Assembly: GCA_017883135.1 (NCBI GenBank)
Contig: JADGOE010000026.1
Location: 1 to 38,799 of the forward strand
From: Acidimicrobiales bacterium
Lineage (GTDB): Bacteria > Actinomycetota > Acidimicrobiia > Acidimicrobiales > RAAP-2
Length of the DNA: 38,799 bases
Direction of reading: 5' to 3'
A model generated the notes under the pieces. It did not search any database. It was not told the DNA's origin and was given only the letters and a program-made list of their open reading frames with translations. Position 1 is the stretch's first letter. Every line of letters starts with the position of its first letter. The position numbers and the translations under genes are program-made. Below are positions 26,070-35,396 of this stretch, one piece after another.

Positions 26070-26570
26070 TCACTTCCCCACTTCGAACACGGTGCCGCCC
26101 ACCTGCAGGAGGTCACCCTTCTCGAGCTTGGTGCGCTCGCCGATCCGCACGGTGTTCACCCATGTGCCGTTGGTCGAGCCCAGATCCTCCGCCCACACGT
26201 CGCCGTCGAGCCGGAACAGCCGCGCGTGCAAGTTGGACGAGTAGGTGTCGTAGTCGATGGGGACGCCGCAGCCCGGTGCCCGACCGACCGTCACCTCATC
26301 GCCGATCTCGTAGGCTCGCCCAGCTTGGTCCTCGGGTCGGATCACATGCAGCCGGAGCTGGCGGCCCTTGCGCGCCTTGCCGTCGACGACCGGGTCGAGA
26401 TCGTCCCGCCGGCGACGTCGGCGGCGCTTCAGCGGGCGGACCTCCACCCACACCGCCCGAACCACCCACATGAAGAACAGCCACAGCAAGATAATCACCC
26501 CGAGCTCAAGGGCGCGCAGTACCGGGGTGTTGTCGGTAGGCCCCGGGAGGGAAACCAGTAACAGATGCAT
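26070..26570 (-). CDS. fhaB: FHA domain protein FhaB (FipA-like)
   Basis: 166 residues. An N-terminal membrane helix (LGVIILLWLFFMWVVRAVW), an Arg-rich linker and a C-terminal FHA domain: VTVGRAPGC, SSNLHARL and DLGSTNGTWVN carry the phosphothreonine-binding Arg, Ser, His and Asn. In mycobacteria FhaB/FipA is phosphorylated by PknA/B and supports septum assembly. It lies between fhaA (20 bases) and pstP (overlapping start region) in one operon. Confidence 0.9.
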   Translation of the reverse strand: MHLLLVSLPGPTDNTPVLRALELGVIILLWLFFMWVVRAVWVEVRPLKRRRRRRRDDLDPVVDGKARKGRQLRLHVIRPEDQAGRAYEIGDEVTVGRAPGCGVPIDYDTYSSNLHARLFRLDGDVWAEDLGSTNGTWVNTVRIGERTKLEKGDLLQVGGTVFEVGK

Positions 26571-26590
26571 CAGCGCTCAGACGCCTGGGA

Positions 26591-27247
26591 TCACGAGGTC
26601 TCGAACCGGAGGACGGTGGTTCCGATCACGATCTGATCACCGTCAGCCAACGTTCGTTCACGCACGGTGGCTCCGTTCACCCGGGTTCCGTTGGTCGAAT
26701 TGAGGTCGACCACCACCACGTCGTTGCCCGAACGCCGGACCTCTGCATGGCGGCGGCTGGCATTGGGGTCGGTCACCATCACCGTGCTCTCGGGAAGGCG
26801 CCCGATGGTGATGGGCTCCGGTCCGAGGACCACCCGATCGCCATCGGCCAGCACGATCGAGGCAGCCGGTAGGCCCGACGGTCCCTCCTGCACCTCCGAG
26901 ACGATGGCAAATCGACCCTTTCGCTGGTGGGGGTCCTCGACCACGGACACGGTCACCGGGCCCACGAAGACGTACTGCTCGGTGCGGGCGTGCTCGCGGG
27001 CCGCCTCTTCGAGCTCGCGTACCAGTGCGTCAAGGAAGCTCTCGAACCGGTCGAAGTCGTTGGTCGACAGATGCACGACATACGAATTGGGCGCGATCAG
27101 TCCGTGGACGCCCACGCGCCGCTGGAGGTCCATCTCCCTGGTGAGGCGGCGACCGATCTCCACCGGGTGGAGTTCGCCCCGAAACGCCTTGGAGAACGTG
27201 CCGTCGACCATGCGCTCGAGGCGCCCTTCGAACTTCTGGAGTCCCAT
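26591..27247 (-). CDS. fhaA: FhaA, DUF3662 and FHA domain protein
   Basis: 218 residues. The N-terminal DUF3662 domain (GLQKFEGRLERMVDGTFSKAF to about 110) is followed directly by an FHA domain: ITIGRLPES, ASRRHAEVR and LNSTNGTRVNG. FhaA of mycobacteria has a long low-complexity linker between these domains; here it is almost absent. It binds the phosphorylated pseudokinase domain of MviN to control peptidoglycan precursor export. It is the first gene of the operon, with TAGGCT nine bases before the ATG. Confidence 0.9.
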   Translation of the reverse strand: MGLQKFEGRLERMVDGTFSKAFRGELHPVEIGRRLTREMDLQRRVGVHGLIAPNSYVVHLSTNDFDRFESFLDALVRELEEAAREHARTEQYVFVGPVTVSVVEDPHQRKGRFAIVSEVQEGPSGLPAASIVLADGDRVVLGPEPITIGRLPESTVMVTDPNASRRHAEVRRSGNDVVVVDLNSTNGTRVNGATVRERTLADGDQIVIGTTVLRFETS

Positions 27248-27256
27248 GCTGGCGTC

Positions 27257-27262
27257 AGCCTA
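27257..27262 (-). promoter_or_regulatory. -10 box of the fhaA operon
   Basis: TAGGCT ends nine bases before the fhaA ATG; the same hexamer and spacing occur before pknB. It would drive fhaA-fhaB-pstP-pbpA. Confidence 0.45.
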
Positions 27263-27329
27263 CTGGTGCCAACCCCCAGGTAGGGGGTAGGGCCGCGCTC
27301 AACCCGTCCGACTCCGGCGGCCGCCTGGG

Positions 27330-29123
<1,794 letters not shown>

Positions 29124-29175
29124 GCAGTTCCTCCCTTCATGCTCCTAGTCAATGTCAATCAATTCTCGCGCTATT

Positions 29176-29205
29176 GCGGAAATGCTCCAAAGTTGTATTT
29201 ACAAC
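29176..29205. promoter_or_regulatory. palindromic operator upstream of the recombinase
   Basis: GTTGTA-TT-TACAAC (29192-29205) is a perfect palindrome about 70 bases upstream of the recombinase start. It is joined on its left by GAAATGCTC, which recurs with a similar GTATT block at 29321-29340 over the end of the XRE gene. Both could be sites for the XRE repressor or an excision factor. Confidence 0.45.
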
Positions 29206-29265
29206 GCTGTGAACTAACGTGCTCAAAGAGTGGCGACGAGGAGTCACGCACATCCACGTGCAGGA

Positions 29266-29303
29266 GCGCATGACCCTGGCCTTGGTTGATCATGGTCATG
29301 CGC
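29266..29303. repeat. 10-base inverted repeat, 18-base spacer
   Basis: GCGCATGACC (29266-29275) and GGTCATGCGC (29294-29303) are perfect inverted copies in the 216-base gap between recombinase and XRE genes. Without a T-tract it is not a normal terminator; a recombination-accessory or regulator site is possible. Confidence 0.6.
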
Positions 29304-29339
29304 GACGTAGTCATTTCGGCGAAATGCTCAAGATCGTAT

Positions 29340-29786
29340 TCACGCGAAGTCCTCTCCGAACTCCTTCACCAAACGTTCGCTGGTCGGACGAATGACCCGT
29401 GGAACTGGCGTCTCGATTGGAACCTCTTCGGGCGACATCTCCACGCCGAACCGTGCGGCAATGTCCACCAGGGCAGCATGCAGTTCATCGACTGCGGCTT
29501 CCGGTAGATCGGGGTACTTGGTCTGCAGGTACTGCTGCCACCTGGGCAGTTCACGAGGCGCGATGTAGCCGACCATGGCGAACACGTCAGCCAGGTCGAG
29601 CCGCAGCTGCTCCGCCAATCGGGCCAGCTTGTCCGGTCGAGGTGCTGCAAACTTGCCCTGTTCGATCCGGGTAATGGTGCTGTCACGCACTTCCATGCGC
29701 GCCGCCAAGTCCTGACGAGTCAGTCCGAGGGCTTCACGTTGAGCCCGCACGAGTTCACCAAACTCGCGGGCTTGTTCGGGGTTCAT
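29340..29786 (-). CDS. XRE family HTH repressor-like protein
   Basis: 148 residues from ATG 29786. The helix-turn-helix is LGLTRQDLAARMEVRDSTITRIEQG (about 20-44). The C-terminal half (LPRWQQYLQTKYPDLPEAAVDELH) is helical with a short acidic tail and no peptidase motif. I chose this start because a -10 box lies 26 bases upstream and GGAG at 29798-29801. The open frame continues to 29870, overlapping the ardA stop with GAGGGG before it, so a 176-residue coupled form is possible. It probably controls recombinase or transfer genes. Confidence 0.75.
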   Translation of the reverse strand: MNPEQAREFGELVRAQREALGLTRQDLAARMEVRDSTITRIEQGKFAAPRPDKLARLAEQLRLDLADVFAMVGYIAPRELPRWQQYLQTKYPDLPEAAVDELHAALVDIAARFGVEMSPEEVPIETPVPRVIRPTSERLVKEFGEDFA

Positions 29787-29801
29787 AAGAGGTCGTTCTC
29801 C

Positions 29802-29832
29802 GTTTCGCAACCATTGTACCAGGAAGTTTGCG
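29802..29832 (-). promoter_or_regulatory. XRE gene promoter with paired repeats
   Basis: TACAAT on the minus strand (29813-29818) is a near-consensus -10 box. GTTTCGC (29802-29808) and GTTTGCG (29826-29832) flank it with 24 bases between their starts. This is a plausible autoregulatory operator pair inside the ardA-XRE junction. Confidence 0.5.
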
Positions 29833-29869
29833 TAAAAGCACGCGGTTTTCCACAGGTTCCGGAACTCCA

Positions 29870-30469
29870 TCAGACGGTCCCCTCGAATACGTAGACGCCG
29901 CCCGATTCAGTCGGCGACGCCGTGATATCTCCGGACAGCTCCAGGTCCCGAGCAAAGGCCTCGACGTCGAAGTGTAGGTATGGCTGAAAGAATTCGGGGA
30001 TGACATCGTCGAGTTCTCGCTGCCAGCCGAAGTCCTCGATCAGCGACTCGGCGTACTCCTCCACGGAACCGAATTGACCACGGTAGGCGTCCTCGAACCG
30101 TCCCAGGGCATCGAGATCCTCGATCCCGACAATTGATGCCCAGTGAGCGAAGGCCGGTCCGTGCTCACCGATGCCTCGGCCGATGTAGGCCACGGATGAC
30201 AGCGATGCGTACTCGTGGAGCCTGATCGGTCCGAAGCCCTCGTAGTCATGGATGGCGACCTCTTCGGCGCCAGGCTCTGGCGAGGTGGCCAGCATGGCCT
30301 GAACCGCTTGGGCAAGTTCATCGTCGGCCAGAGTGGCGTCGAGCCAGATGCCGCGTAGCCGACCGGCGTTGTAGTCGCCGAGGCTGGCAACGTAGATCCG
30401 GGGCCCTGGCGACAGTGAGACTTCTGCCCCAGCCCCACGCTCCTTTGATACTTGTTCTGCTTCATTCAC
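29870..30469 (-). CDS. ardA: antirestriction protein ArdA
   Basis: 199 residues from GTG 30469, with GGGAGG six bases upstream. RIYVASLGDYNAGRLRGIWLDA (about 24-45) is the ArdA signature. The rest is strongly acidic (EEYAESLIEDFGW, LDDVIPEFFQPYLHFDVEAF), as expected of a DNA mimic. ArdA blocks type I restriction enzymes while single-stranded element DNA is being converted to duplex in a new host. The first 20 residues are a non-conserved extension. A 15-base-pair hairpin lies just upstream. Confidence 0.9.
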   Translation of the reverse strand: MNEAEQVSKERGAGAEVSLSPGPRIYVASLGDYNAGRLRGIWLDATLADDELAQAVQAMLATSPEPGAEEVAIHDYEGFGPIRLHEYASLSSVAYIGRGIGEHGPAFAHWASIVGIEDLDALGRFEDAYRGQFGSVEEYAESLIEDFGWQRELDDVIPEFFQPYLHFDVEAFARDLELSGDITASPTESGGVYVFEGTV

Positions 30470-30501
30470 TGGACACCTCCCTTCATTACCCAATGGTGTT
30501 A

Positions 30502-30553
30502 CTGGTAGGGGTTCCCGAGTCGCGTGAGGCGACGTCAAGGGAACCCCTACCAG
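30502..30553. repeat. 15-base perfect inverted repeat upstream of ardA
   Basis: Arms 30502-30516 and 30539-30553 are perfect complements. The 22-base loop holds a second small stem, TCGC (30520-30523) with GCGA (30529-30532). It lies between the ribbon-helix-helix stop and the ardA start. No T-tract follows on either strand. It could be a single-stranded-DNA promoter, a transfer site or an untypical terminator. Confidence 0.75.
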
Positions 30554-30567
30554 GGTTGAGGTTGTGT

Positions 30568-30885
30568 TCAGCTCTTGGCCGAACGACCACCTCGGGTCCG
30601 GCCTGACGGCGGAGACTGATTGGTCCCTGCCGGCTTCGCCGGTGCCGACGCCTGCTTCTCGTCGAACAGAGAGGCGATGGCGTCGCGTCTGGAGGCCGCG
30701 TCTCGATCGATGTCGGCGAGTACGGCCTCCGCCCGCGCGGTCAGCTCCGGGTTCTGGCGCTTGGTCTCGATGAAGGCTTCGATGGCTTGACGAATAGCGT
30801 CGGTCATCGTGAGACCCTCGAGTTGCGCCACTACCATGAGCTGGGCGTGGGTGTCTTCCTCCAGGCGAAGGGCGGTTGTCTTCAT
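30568..30885 (-). CDS. ribbon-helix-helix DNA-binding protein
   Basis: 105 residues. MKTTALRLEEDTHAQLMVVAQ and MTDAIRQAIEAFIE form the beta-strand and two helices of a ribbon-helix-helix domain. The second half is polar with a basic Gly/Arg tail. Such proteins are antitoxins, repressors or relaxosome accessory factors. No toxin gene is adjacent, so an accessory or regulatory role is likelier. Its ATG overlaps the stop of a 15-codon leader ORF. Confidence 0.75.
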   Translation of the reverse strand: MKTTALRLEEDTHAQLMVVAQLEGLTMTDAIRQAIEAFIETKRQNPELTARAEAVLADIDRDAASRRDAIASLFDEKQASAPAKPAGTNQSPPSGRTRGGRSAKS

Positions 30886-30929
30886 GACAGCCCCCCTTGC
30901 TCGGAGCGGATCGGTAGTTCACATCCCAT
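30882..30929 (-). CDS. 15-residue leader peptide
   Basis: ATG 30929 with GAGGAGGT seven bases upstream, a near-perfect ribosome binding site. The frame encodes MGCELPIRSEQGGLS and its TGA overlaps the ATG of the ribbon-helix-helix gene. It would load ribosomes for coupled translation of that gene. It is too short to judge by codon use, so its support is the ribosome binding site and the overlap. Confidence 0.4.
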   Translation of the reverse strand: MGCELPIRSEQGGLS

Positions 30930-31025
30930 GGATATGACCTCCTCGGTTGGGTGCGGCCGGCGTTCCCCGGTTGAGAACTCCTGGTTGAGCCGCATGCCAC
31001 CGACGAGGGAGGCGATGCCTGGTAG

Positions 31026-32057
31026 TCAGGCGGCACGGGGTTGGCTCCCGTCTCGCCCGACTTTCGACCGCTGCTGGCCGATGCGTTGCTCGGCCAACCG
31101 GGCAAACCCCGGATTCAGCTCGATGCCCAGCCAGTCGCGGTGCAGGCACCCGGCGACCAGTCCGACGGTGCCGGAACCAAAGAAGGGATCGAGCACTAGC
31201 CCTGGCTGCCAGCCGGCCCGACAGGCACAGCTCGGTCTCAGCTCACCGAGCCTGGCGATCTTCGAGCTCCGATTGACCGCTTGACGCTCCCACGCTTGGC
31301 CACAGAGGCGACAGACCCGTTCCGGGCAACCGGCGATCAGCGGTCGTTCGATGAGGGCCCCGGGAAAGGTGGCGAAGTGCGCCCCTCGATAGTTGGAGGC
31401 TGCTGAGGTGATCACATCGCCGGGGTTCTTGCCCAAGGGGTGTCCGACTCGGCCAGCCGCCTTCATGCTGGCCAGACCGGCGTTCGATCCGGCCAGCGGC
31501 CCGGCCCAGGCTGGGCGGAAGGACTGCCCGTGAGCCCGGCTCGGGGGCCGCTGTCGCGGCTGCGATCGGATAGAGACTCGCACCGCATCGAGGTCGAAGT
31601 AGTAGTGGCGGGAGCGGACCAGGAAGTAAACGACCTCCCACGTGCAGGCGAAGCGATCCCGAACACTGTTGGGCATGGTGTTGGACTTGGTCCAGATGAG
31701 CTTGTTGCGAATGGTCCAGCCATCGGCCGCCAGCGCGAGGAGTAGACGCTCGGGCCCCAGCAGCAGACTCTTGGGCGGACCACCGAACCGTTGATGGCGG
31801 GAGTAACTATCGCCGAGGTTCAGCCAGAGGGAGCCGGTAGGTTTGAGCACCCGAGCCACGGCCCGTATGACGAGGCGCAGTTCGTCGACCCACCTGTGAA
31901 CCGACGACTCCAGTCCCATCTGGCCACTGATCCCGTAGTCGCGGAGCAAGTAGTAGGGAGGCGAGGTGATGACCGTGTCGATGAATCCCGCTGGGAGTCG
32001 GCGCAATTCGCGCCGGGCATCGCCAATCAGGATTCGGTTTCGTGGCACCCCAGTCAT
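31026..32057 (-). CDS. orphan DNA methyltransferase (N4-cytosine or N6-adenine)
   Basis: 343 residues from ATG 32057. The catalytic motif TSPPYY (31-36) comes first and the AdoMet motif DPFFGSGT (290-297) near the end, the beta-class order. Between them GSLWLNLGDSY is present and a four-Cys zinc-like insert (CPERVCRLCG with CAC) about 40 residues before the AdoMet motif. No restriction endonuclease is encoded nearby, so it probably masks the element from host restriction or marks its own sites. It overlaps the replication-relaxation gene by four bases. Confidence 0.88.
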   Translation of the reverse strand: MTGVPRNRILIGDARRELRRLPAGFIDTVITSPPYYLLRDYGISGQMGLESSVHRWVDELRLVIRAVARVLKPTGSLWLNLGDSYSRHQRFGGPPKSLLLGPERLLLALAADGWTIRNKLIWTKSNTMPNSVRDRFACTWEVVYFLVRSRHYYFDLDAVRVSIRSQPRQRPPSRAHGQSFRPAWAGPLAGSNAGLASMKAAGRVGHPLGKNPGDVITSAASNYRGAHFATFPGALIERPLIAGCPERVCRLCGQAWERQAVNRSSKIARLGELRPSCACRAGWQPGLVLDPFFGSGTVGLVAGCLHRDWLGIELNPGFARLAEQRIGQQRSKVGRDGSQPRAA

Positions 32058-32860
32058 GGCTGACCCGCCGTCATTTCCTTCACCGCGGTCTCTGCCAGGG
32101 TGATCACGAACAGGCCATCGACCACGCCCTTGGCGCGGTTCAACGCCTGAGTCAGCTTCTCGACTCTGCGATGGGTCTGGAGTAGCCACCAAACCGTGGG
32201 ATAGACCCCGTGAGTCTCCTGCTCGATGCCACTGCGGTAGTGAGCCAGGTAGGCCTGACACTTGCGCATCAGCGTCGGCAGATGCTCGGTGCCCAGATCG
32301 ATCTCCGCGAAGAATCGGTGTTCGAACTCGCCGATCCCTAGCGACACAAAGAGATCTGGTCGGAGCAGCTGTTGGCCACCAAATCCGCTGTACGTACGCC
32401 AGCAGCGTGGCTCGGCCTGTAGCTCCAGAACCTCGAAGCGTCCTGTTCGCTGGCCTACCAACAAGTCCACTGCCACTTCGGCGATAGCCAGGGTGTGCTC
32501 CAAGAAGGCCTCAGAGGGCTCTCGGTAGTGCCGCCGAGCATTGTCGCCACCAAGAATCCTGGCCCCCGCCGGACTGATTCCATAAACGAATCCGGCGGAA
32601 CCAGTTCTGGCACCGCCGATGCGCCTGTCCAGGCGCACCAGCAGTCGTTCCCGGGTCAATCGTTCCAAGACCCGTCGGGCGACTCGTCTGGCACTCAGCT
32701 CGCTCGCGAACCCCGCGACCGGGAAGTGAACTCTCTCGATCTGCATCGCCCGCATCAACCGCAGTTCGCCGACTTGAGTCACGATGGCTAGATCCCGCTC
32801 GGATAGCGAGCGTCGGGTCTGGGCCAGGCCCACCGCGCCCAGTCGGTCGCCGCTCACCAT
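32054..32860 (-). CDS. replication-relaxation family protein
   Basis: 268 residues from ATG 32860; a TTG at 32878 is an alternative start. The N-terminal winged-helix region (SERDLAIVTQVGELRLMRAMQIERVHF, then ARRVLERLTRERLLVRLDRRIGG) and YGISPAGARIL match the replication-relaxation family (PF13814) of actinobacterial elements. The core EHRFFAEIDLGTEHLPTLMRKCQAYLAHYRSG may be nuclease-like. The family is linked to plasmid replication and DNA relaxation, with the mechanism unproven. Overlaps both neighbours. Confidence 0.75.
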   Translation of the reverse strand: MVSGDRLGAVGLAQTRRSLSERDLAIVTQVGELRLMRAMQIERVHFPVAGFASELSARRVARRVLERLTRERLLVRLDRRIGGARTGSAGFVYGISPAGARILGGDNARRHYREPSEAFLEHTLAIAEVAVDLLVGQRTGRFEVLELQAEPRCWRTYSGFGGQQLLRPDLFVSLGIGEFEHRFFAEIDLGTEHLPTLMRKCQAYLAHYRSGIEQETHGVYPTVWWLLQTHRRVEKLTQALNRAKGVVDGLFVITLAETAVKEMTAGQP

Positions 32861-33222
32861 GGTCGTCCCGTCTGCCAAGCCCCATCAGTCCGCTGGCTTG
32901 TTAACGATGGAACAGGGGCGGTTGAATTCGTTCTCGGTGCTCCGACCGGAGCGCCGGCCATACGTCGGACGCAATTGCTCCGCGCATCTTCCTCGGTTCG
33001 GTACCCGCAGCTCCACCACTTGATCTCAATCGGTCTGCCGGGCGCCGCTGGACCCGGCCGAGAAGAGAAGGAGACGGATGAAACAACCGAAGGTGTCCGC
33101 TCGCTTGATCCGACGGTGCACCGCCCCCACCTGGGCAGACGGCCAGTTCGGACCACTTCCTTCGCCGCGCCGATCGGAATAGCGATCGGAATACCTGTCC
33201 AGAGAGACAAGGCCACCGTCAT
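32854..33222 (-). CDS. small coupled ORF, unrecognised
   Basis: 122 residues. The ATG overlaps the stop of the ATPase gene (ATGA) with GGAGG seven bases upstream, and its TGA overlaps the ATG of the next gene, so it fits the operon exactly. The N-terminus has a tandem IPIA repeat. The only protein-like block is IEIKWWSCGYRTEEDARSNC. Codon use is mixed and no family is recognised. If false, the 340 bases here would be a non-coding gap in an otherwise gapless operon. Confidence 0.4.
   Translation of the reverse strand: MTVALSLWTGIPIAIPIGAAKEVVRTGRLPRWGRCTVGSSERTPSVVSSVSFSSRPGPAAPGRPIEIKWWSCGYRTEEDARSNCVRRMAGAPVGAPRTNSTAPVPSLTSQRTDGAWQTGRPW
33171..33193. repeat. tandem 12-base repeat
   Basis: CGATCGGAATA occurs twice with a 12-base period (33171-33181 and 33183-33193). 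In the small ORF it encodes Ile-Pro-Ile-Ala type repeats and keeps the frame. Confidence 0.5.
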
Positions 33223-35396
33223 GACGAGCCTCCAGTGTCCCGTTCTTCGTCATTTGACGGACTGCGACGCCGTGGGCGTGGACCGAGATCTGATCCCGAT
33301 CGCCGCCTGGACCCGCTCACTATGTCCTCGATTTCGGCGTCGACAGCCGATCTCGGCATGCCGTAGTTGGCTCGTGACGCTGTTCGCACAGCGTCCGGAT
33401 CAGAGATGGCCATCGGTGGCGGCAGCGTCTTGGCACTGGCCCAGGGCTGGACTGCGCCTCCGGCCACCAGTTGGACGTAACACTCGTAGACGGCCAATGA
33501 GCTGAAGTCTTCGGGCTCCAGTACCCCGCCGATGCTGGACAGGGTGCGGGCATCGTCCGAGGCGAGTTGAAAGGCGACTCGGTTCCGAGCGTTGGCCAAC
33601 ACGGCGGTACGCATTGAGGGGTCAAGTTGATGAAGATGTTGGTGAGCCAGAGTGAAGCCGACAGCCAGACCTCGGGCTTGGCCAAGAGCATCGGCCAGAT
33701 CGGTTGGCAAGGCCAGGTAGTCCTGGAACTCGTCGAAGGTCACCATGACCGGATGGCGCTTGGCCGCCGGGATTGCCGACCTGCCCAGCGTGGCTTGCCA
33801 GAACTGGGACACGACGAGTCCGCCCAGCAGGGCCGCCGTCGCCGGACCCAGTGTTCCCTTCGACAAGTTGACGAGCAGAATCTTCCGCTGAGTGAAGACC
33901 TGGTCGACGCCGAACCTGGGCTGGCTCTGACCCAGAATGGCCCGCAGCTGGGGACGCTGCAGAAAGGGCAGCAGCCGGTTCATGACCGGCGCAATGGTCG
34001 TCGCCCGCTCAGCACCTGACAGCTGTTCGAAGGCCGCCCAGAAGGGTGTCAGCGCTACCGGATCGTGGATCGCCCCGGTGACCTTGCGGCGGTAGGCGTC
34101 GTTTGTCAATAGGAGTGGCAAGTGCACCAAAGTTGACCCTGGGGTCTTGGCCAACACAAGCAACGAACTATGAAGGAGCTGCTCTAGGCGCGGTCCCCAA
34201 CTCACCGAAAGTTGCCGAAAGACTGCCAGCAACTGGTCGGCGACCAGTTCCGGCGGACGACCGTTCAGCGCCAACGGATTGAGCCCCACGGCCATCTCCG
34301 TGTCAACCGGGTCGATGAGCACCACGTCGTTGATCCGCTCCTCGGGGATCACGGTGCAGACATCTGCGATGAGGTCGCCCTTGCTTTCAATCACGACTAC
34401 CGACCGACCAGCAGCGAGGTCCTGAGCAATGAGGTTGAGGAGCAGGGTGGACTTCCCCGTGCCAGTCGGCCCGATGGCATGGAGATGCATGAGGGAGTCG
34501 GTGCCGCCGAGCGCCAAGAGGCGATCCTGTCCGGGAAAGTTGGCATTGGCTACTACTCGCCCTCGGCGGGGTATCAGACGGGACGCAGGAATAAGTCGGC
34601 TAGGGGTGCGTTCGACCGGCAGGTCGATCGTCCTTCCAGAGGGCCAAGAAGACACGGCCGACAACTCTCGGGCATTGAGCCTCACTGACCAAAGCCATGG
34701 ACGCCTTGGCCGAGTCAGCGACGAAGGACTGGTCCGTCGGCTCAGCAAGGTAATTCCTGGGGCCTCGGCCAAGCGCAGCGCAGCCAGAACGCCGCGGATC
34801 AACTGGTAGCGCCGAGCATCGGTCTCAGCATGAGCACCGATGCGGCCGGCAGCCTTCCAGCCTGCGTGGCCGCGCTTCTCGGCCAGCGCCCTTCGCTGTT
34901 CGCCGTCACCGCTTTGAGAACCGAAGGGAATGGCTAGGAGCTCACCGGCCCAGGACTCGTGGGACAGACCGTCCAACTTGCTGGGAACAGCCTCCGAATG
35001 GAGCACGGGTCCAAGCAGCCATTGAAGAATTACGGCCTCGTCCTGCCCAGTGGCCGATAGTGAGGCCAGCAGGGCCCGATTGATCTCACCGTCTTTGCTG
35101 GCCAGTGAACGGCGTCGGGTGCTGAATCGCAAGCTGACGGCCCGATCGACTACATAATCCAGTCGATCCTCGGCTGATACCGAAAGTCCCGGTAGGCCGC
35201 TGCGCAGTTGTCGGGTCAGCCAGCCCGCTGGCTTCTGGCTCAAGCCAATTTGATGATGCACTTGCCCGTGGGTGCCGATGGCCTCAACCACCAGCGGTTT
35301 ATCGCCAGCGGCGGCCAGGAGACGCGAGGCGATCTCCATCTGTTCGGGAGGAATTTCTCGAGGCCAGCGAAGGCGAAGCCAGATTGACGTATTCAC
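33219..35396 (-). CDS. TraG/VirD4-like conjugative ATPase without membrane segments
   Basis: 725 residues from GTG 35396. Walker A GPTGTGKST (309-317) and Walker B VMVTFDEFQDY (550-560) with the sensor region VGFTLAHQHLHQL place it among type IV coupling proteins / HerA-FtsK ATPases, with a TraM-recognition-like C-terminus. The first 270 residues are soluble alpha/beta, not the usual two membrane helices. It should pump element DNA toward a channel. GTGA overlaps the stop of the 72-residue gene; the C-terminal tail is basic and Ser/Arg-rich. Confidence 0.85.
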   Translation of the reverse strand: MNTSIWLRLRWPREIPPEQMEIASRLLAAAGDKPLVVEAIGTHGQVHHQIGLSQKPAGWLTRQLRSGLPGLSVSAEDRLDYVVDRAVSLRFSTRRRSLASKDGEINRALLASLSATGQDEAVILQWLLGPVLHSEAVPSKLDGLSHESWAGELLAIPFGSQSGDGEQRRALAEKRGHAGWKAAGRIGAHAETDARRYQLIRGVLAALRLAEAPGITLLSRRTSPSSLTRPRRPWLWSVRLNARELSAVSSWPSGRTIDLPVERTPSRLIPASRLIPRRGRVVANANFPGQDRLLALGGTDSLMHLHAIGPTGTGKSTLLLNLIAQDLAAGRSVVVIESKGDLIADVCTVIPEERINDVVLIDPVDTEMAVGLNPLALNGRPPELVADQLLAVFRQLSVSWGPRLEQLLHSSLLVLAKTPGSTLVHLPLLLTNDAYRRKVTGAIHDPVALTPFWAAFEQLSGAERATTIAPVMNRLLPFLQRPQLRAILGQSQPRFGVDQVFTQRKILLVNLSKGTLGPATAALLGGLVVSQFWQATLGRSAIPAAKRHPVMVTFDEFQDYLALPTDLADALGQARGLAVGFTLAHQHLHQLDPSMRTAVLANARNRVAFQLASDDARTLSSIGGVLEPEDFSSLAVYECYVQLVAGGAVQPWASAKTLPPPMAISDPDAVRTASRANYGMPRSAVDAEIEDIVSGSRRRSGSDLGPRPRRRSPSNDEERDTGGSS

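Noticed and set aside
29787-29870. 28-residue N-terminal extension of the XRE protein
   Set aside because: The extension crosses a good -10 box and operator repeats; the shorter start has its own GGAG. Kept only as an alternative.
30568-30885. toxin-antitoxin pair with the ribbon-helix-helix protein
   Set aside because: No toxin-like ORF is adjacent: upstream is a 15-codon leader and downstream a hairpin and ardA.
33026-33253. 75-codon ORF overlapping the ATPase 3' end
   Set aside because: It lacks a ribosome binding site and does not match the overlap pattern; the 122-codon frame fits the operon better.
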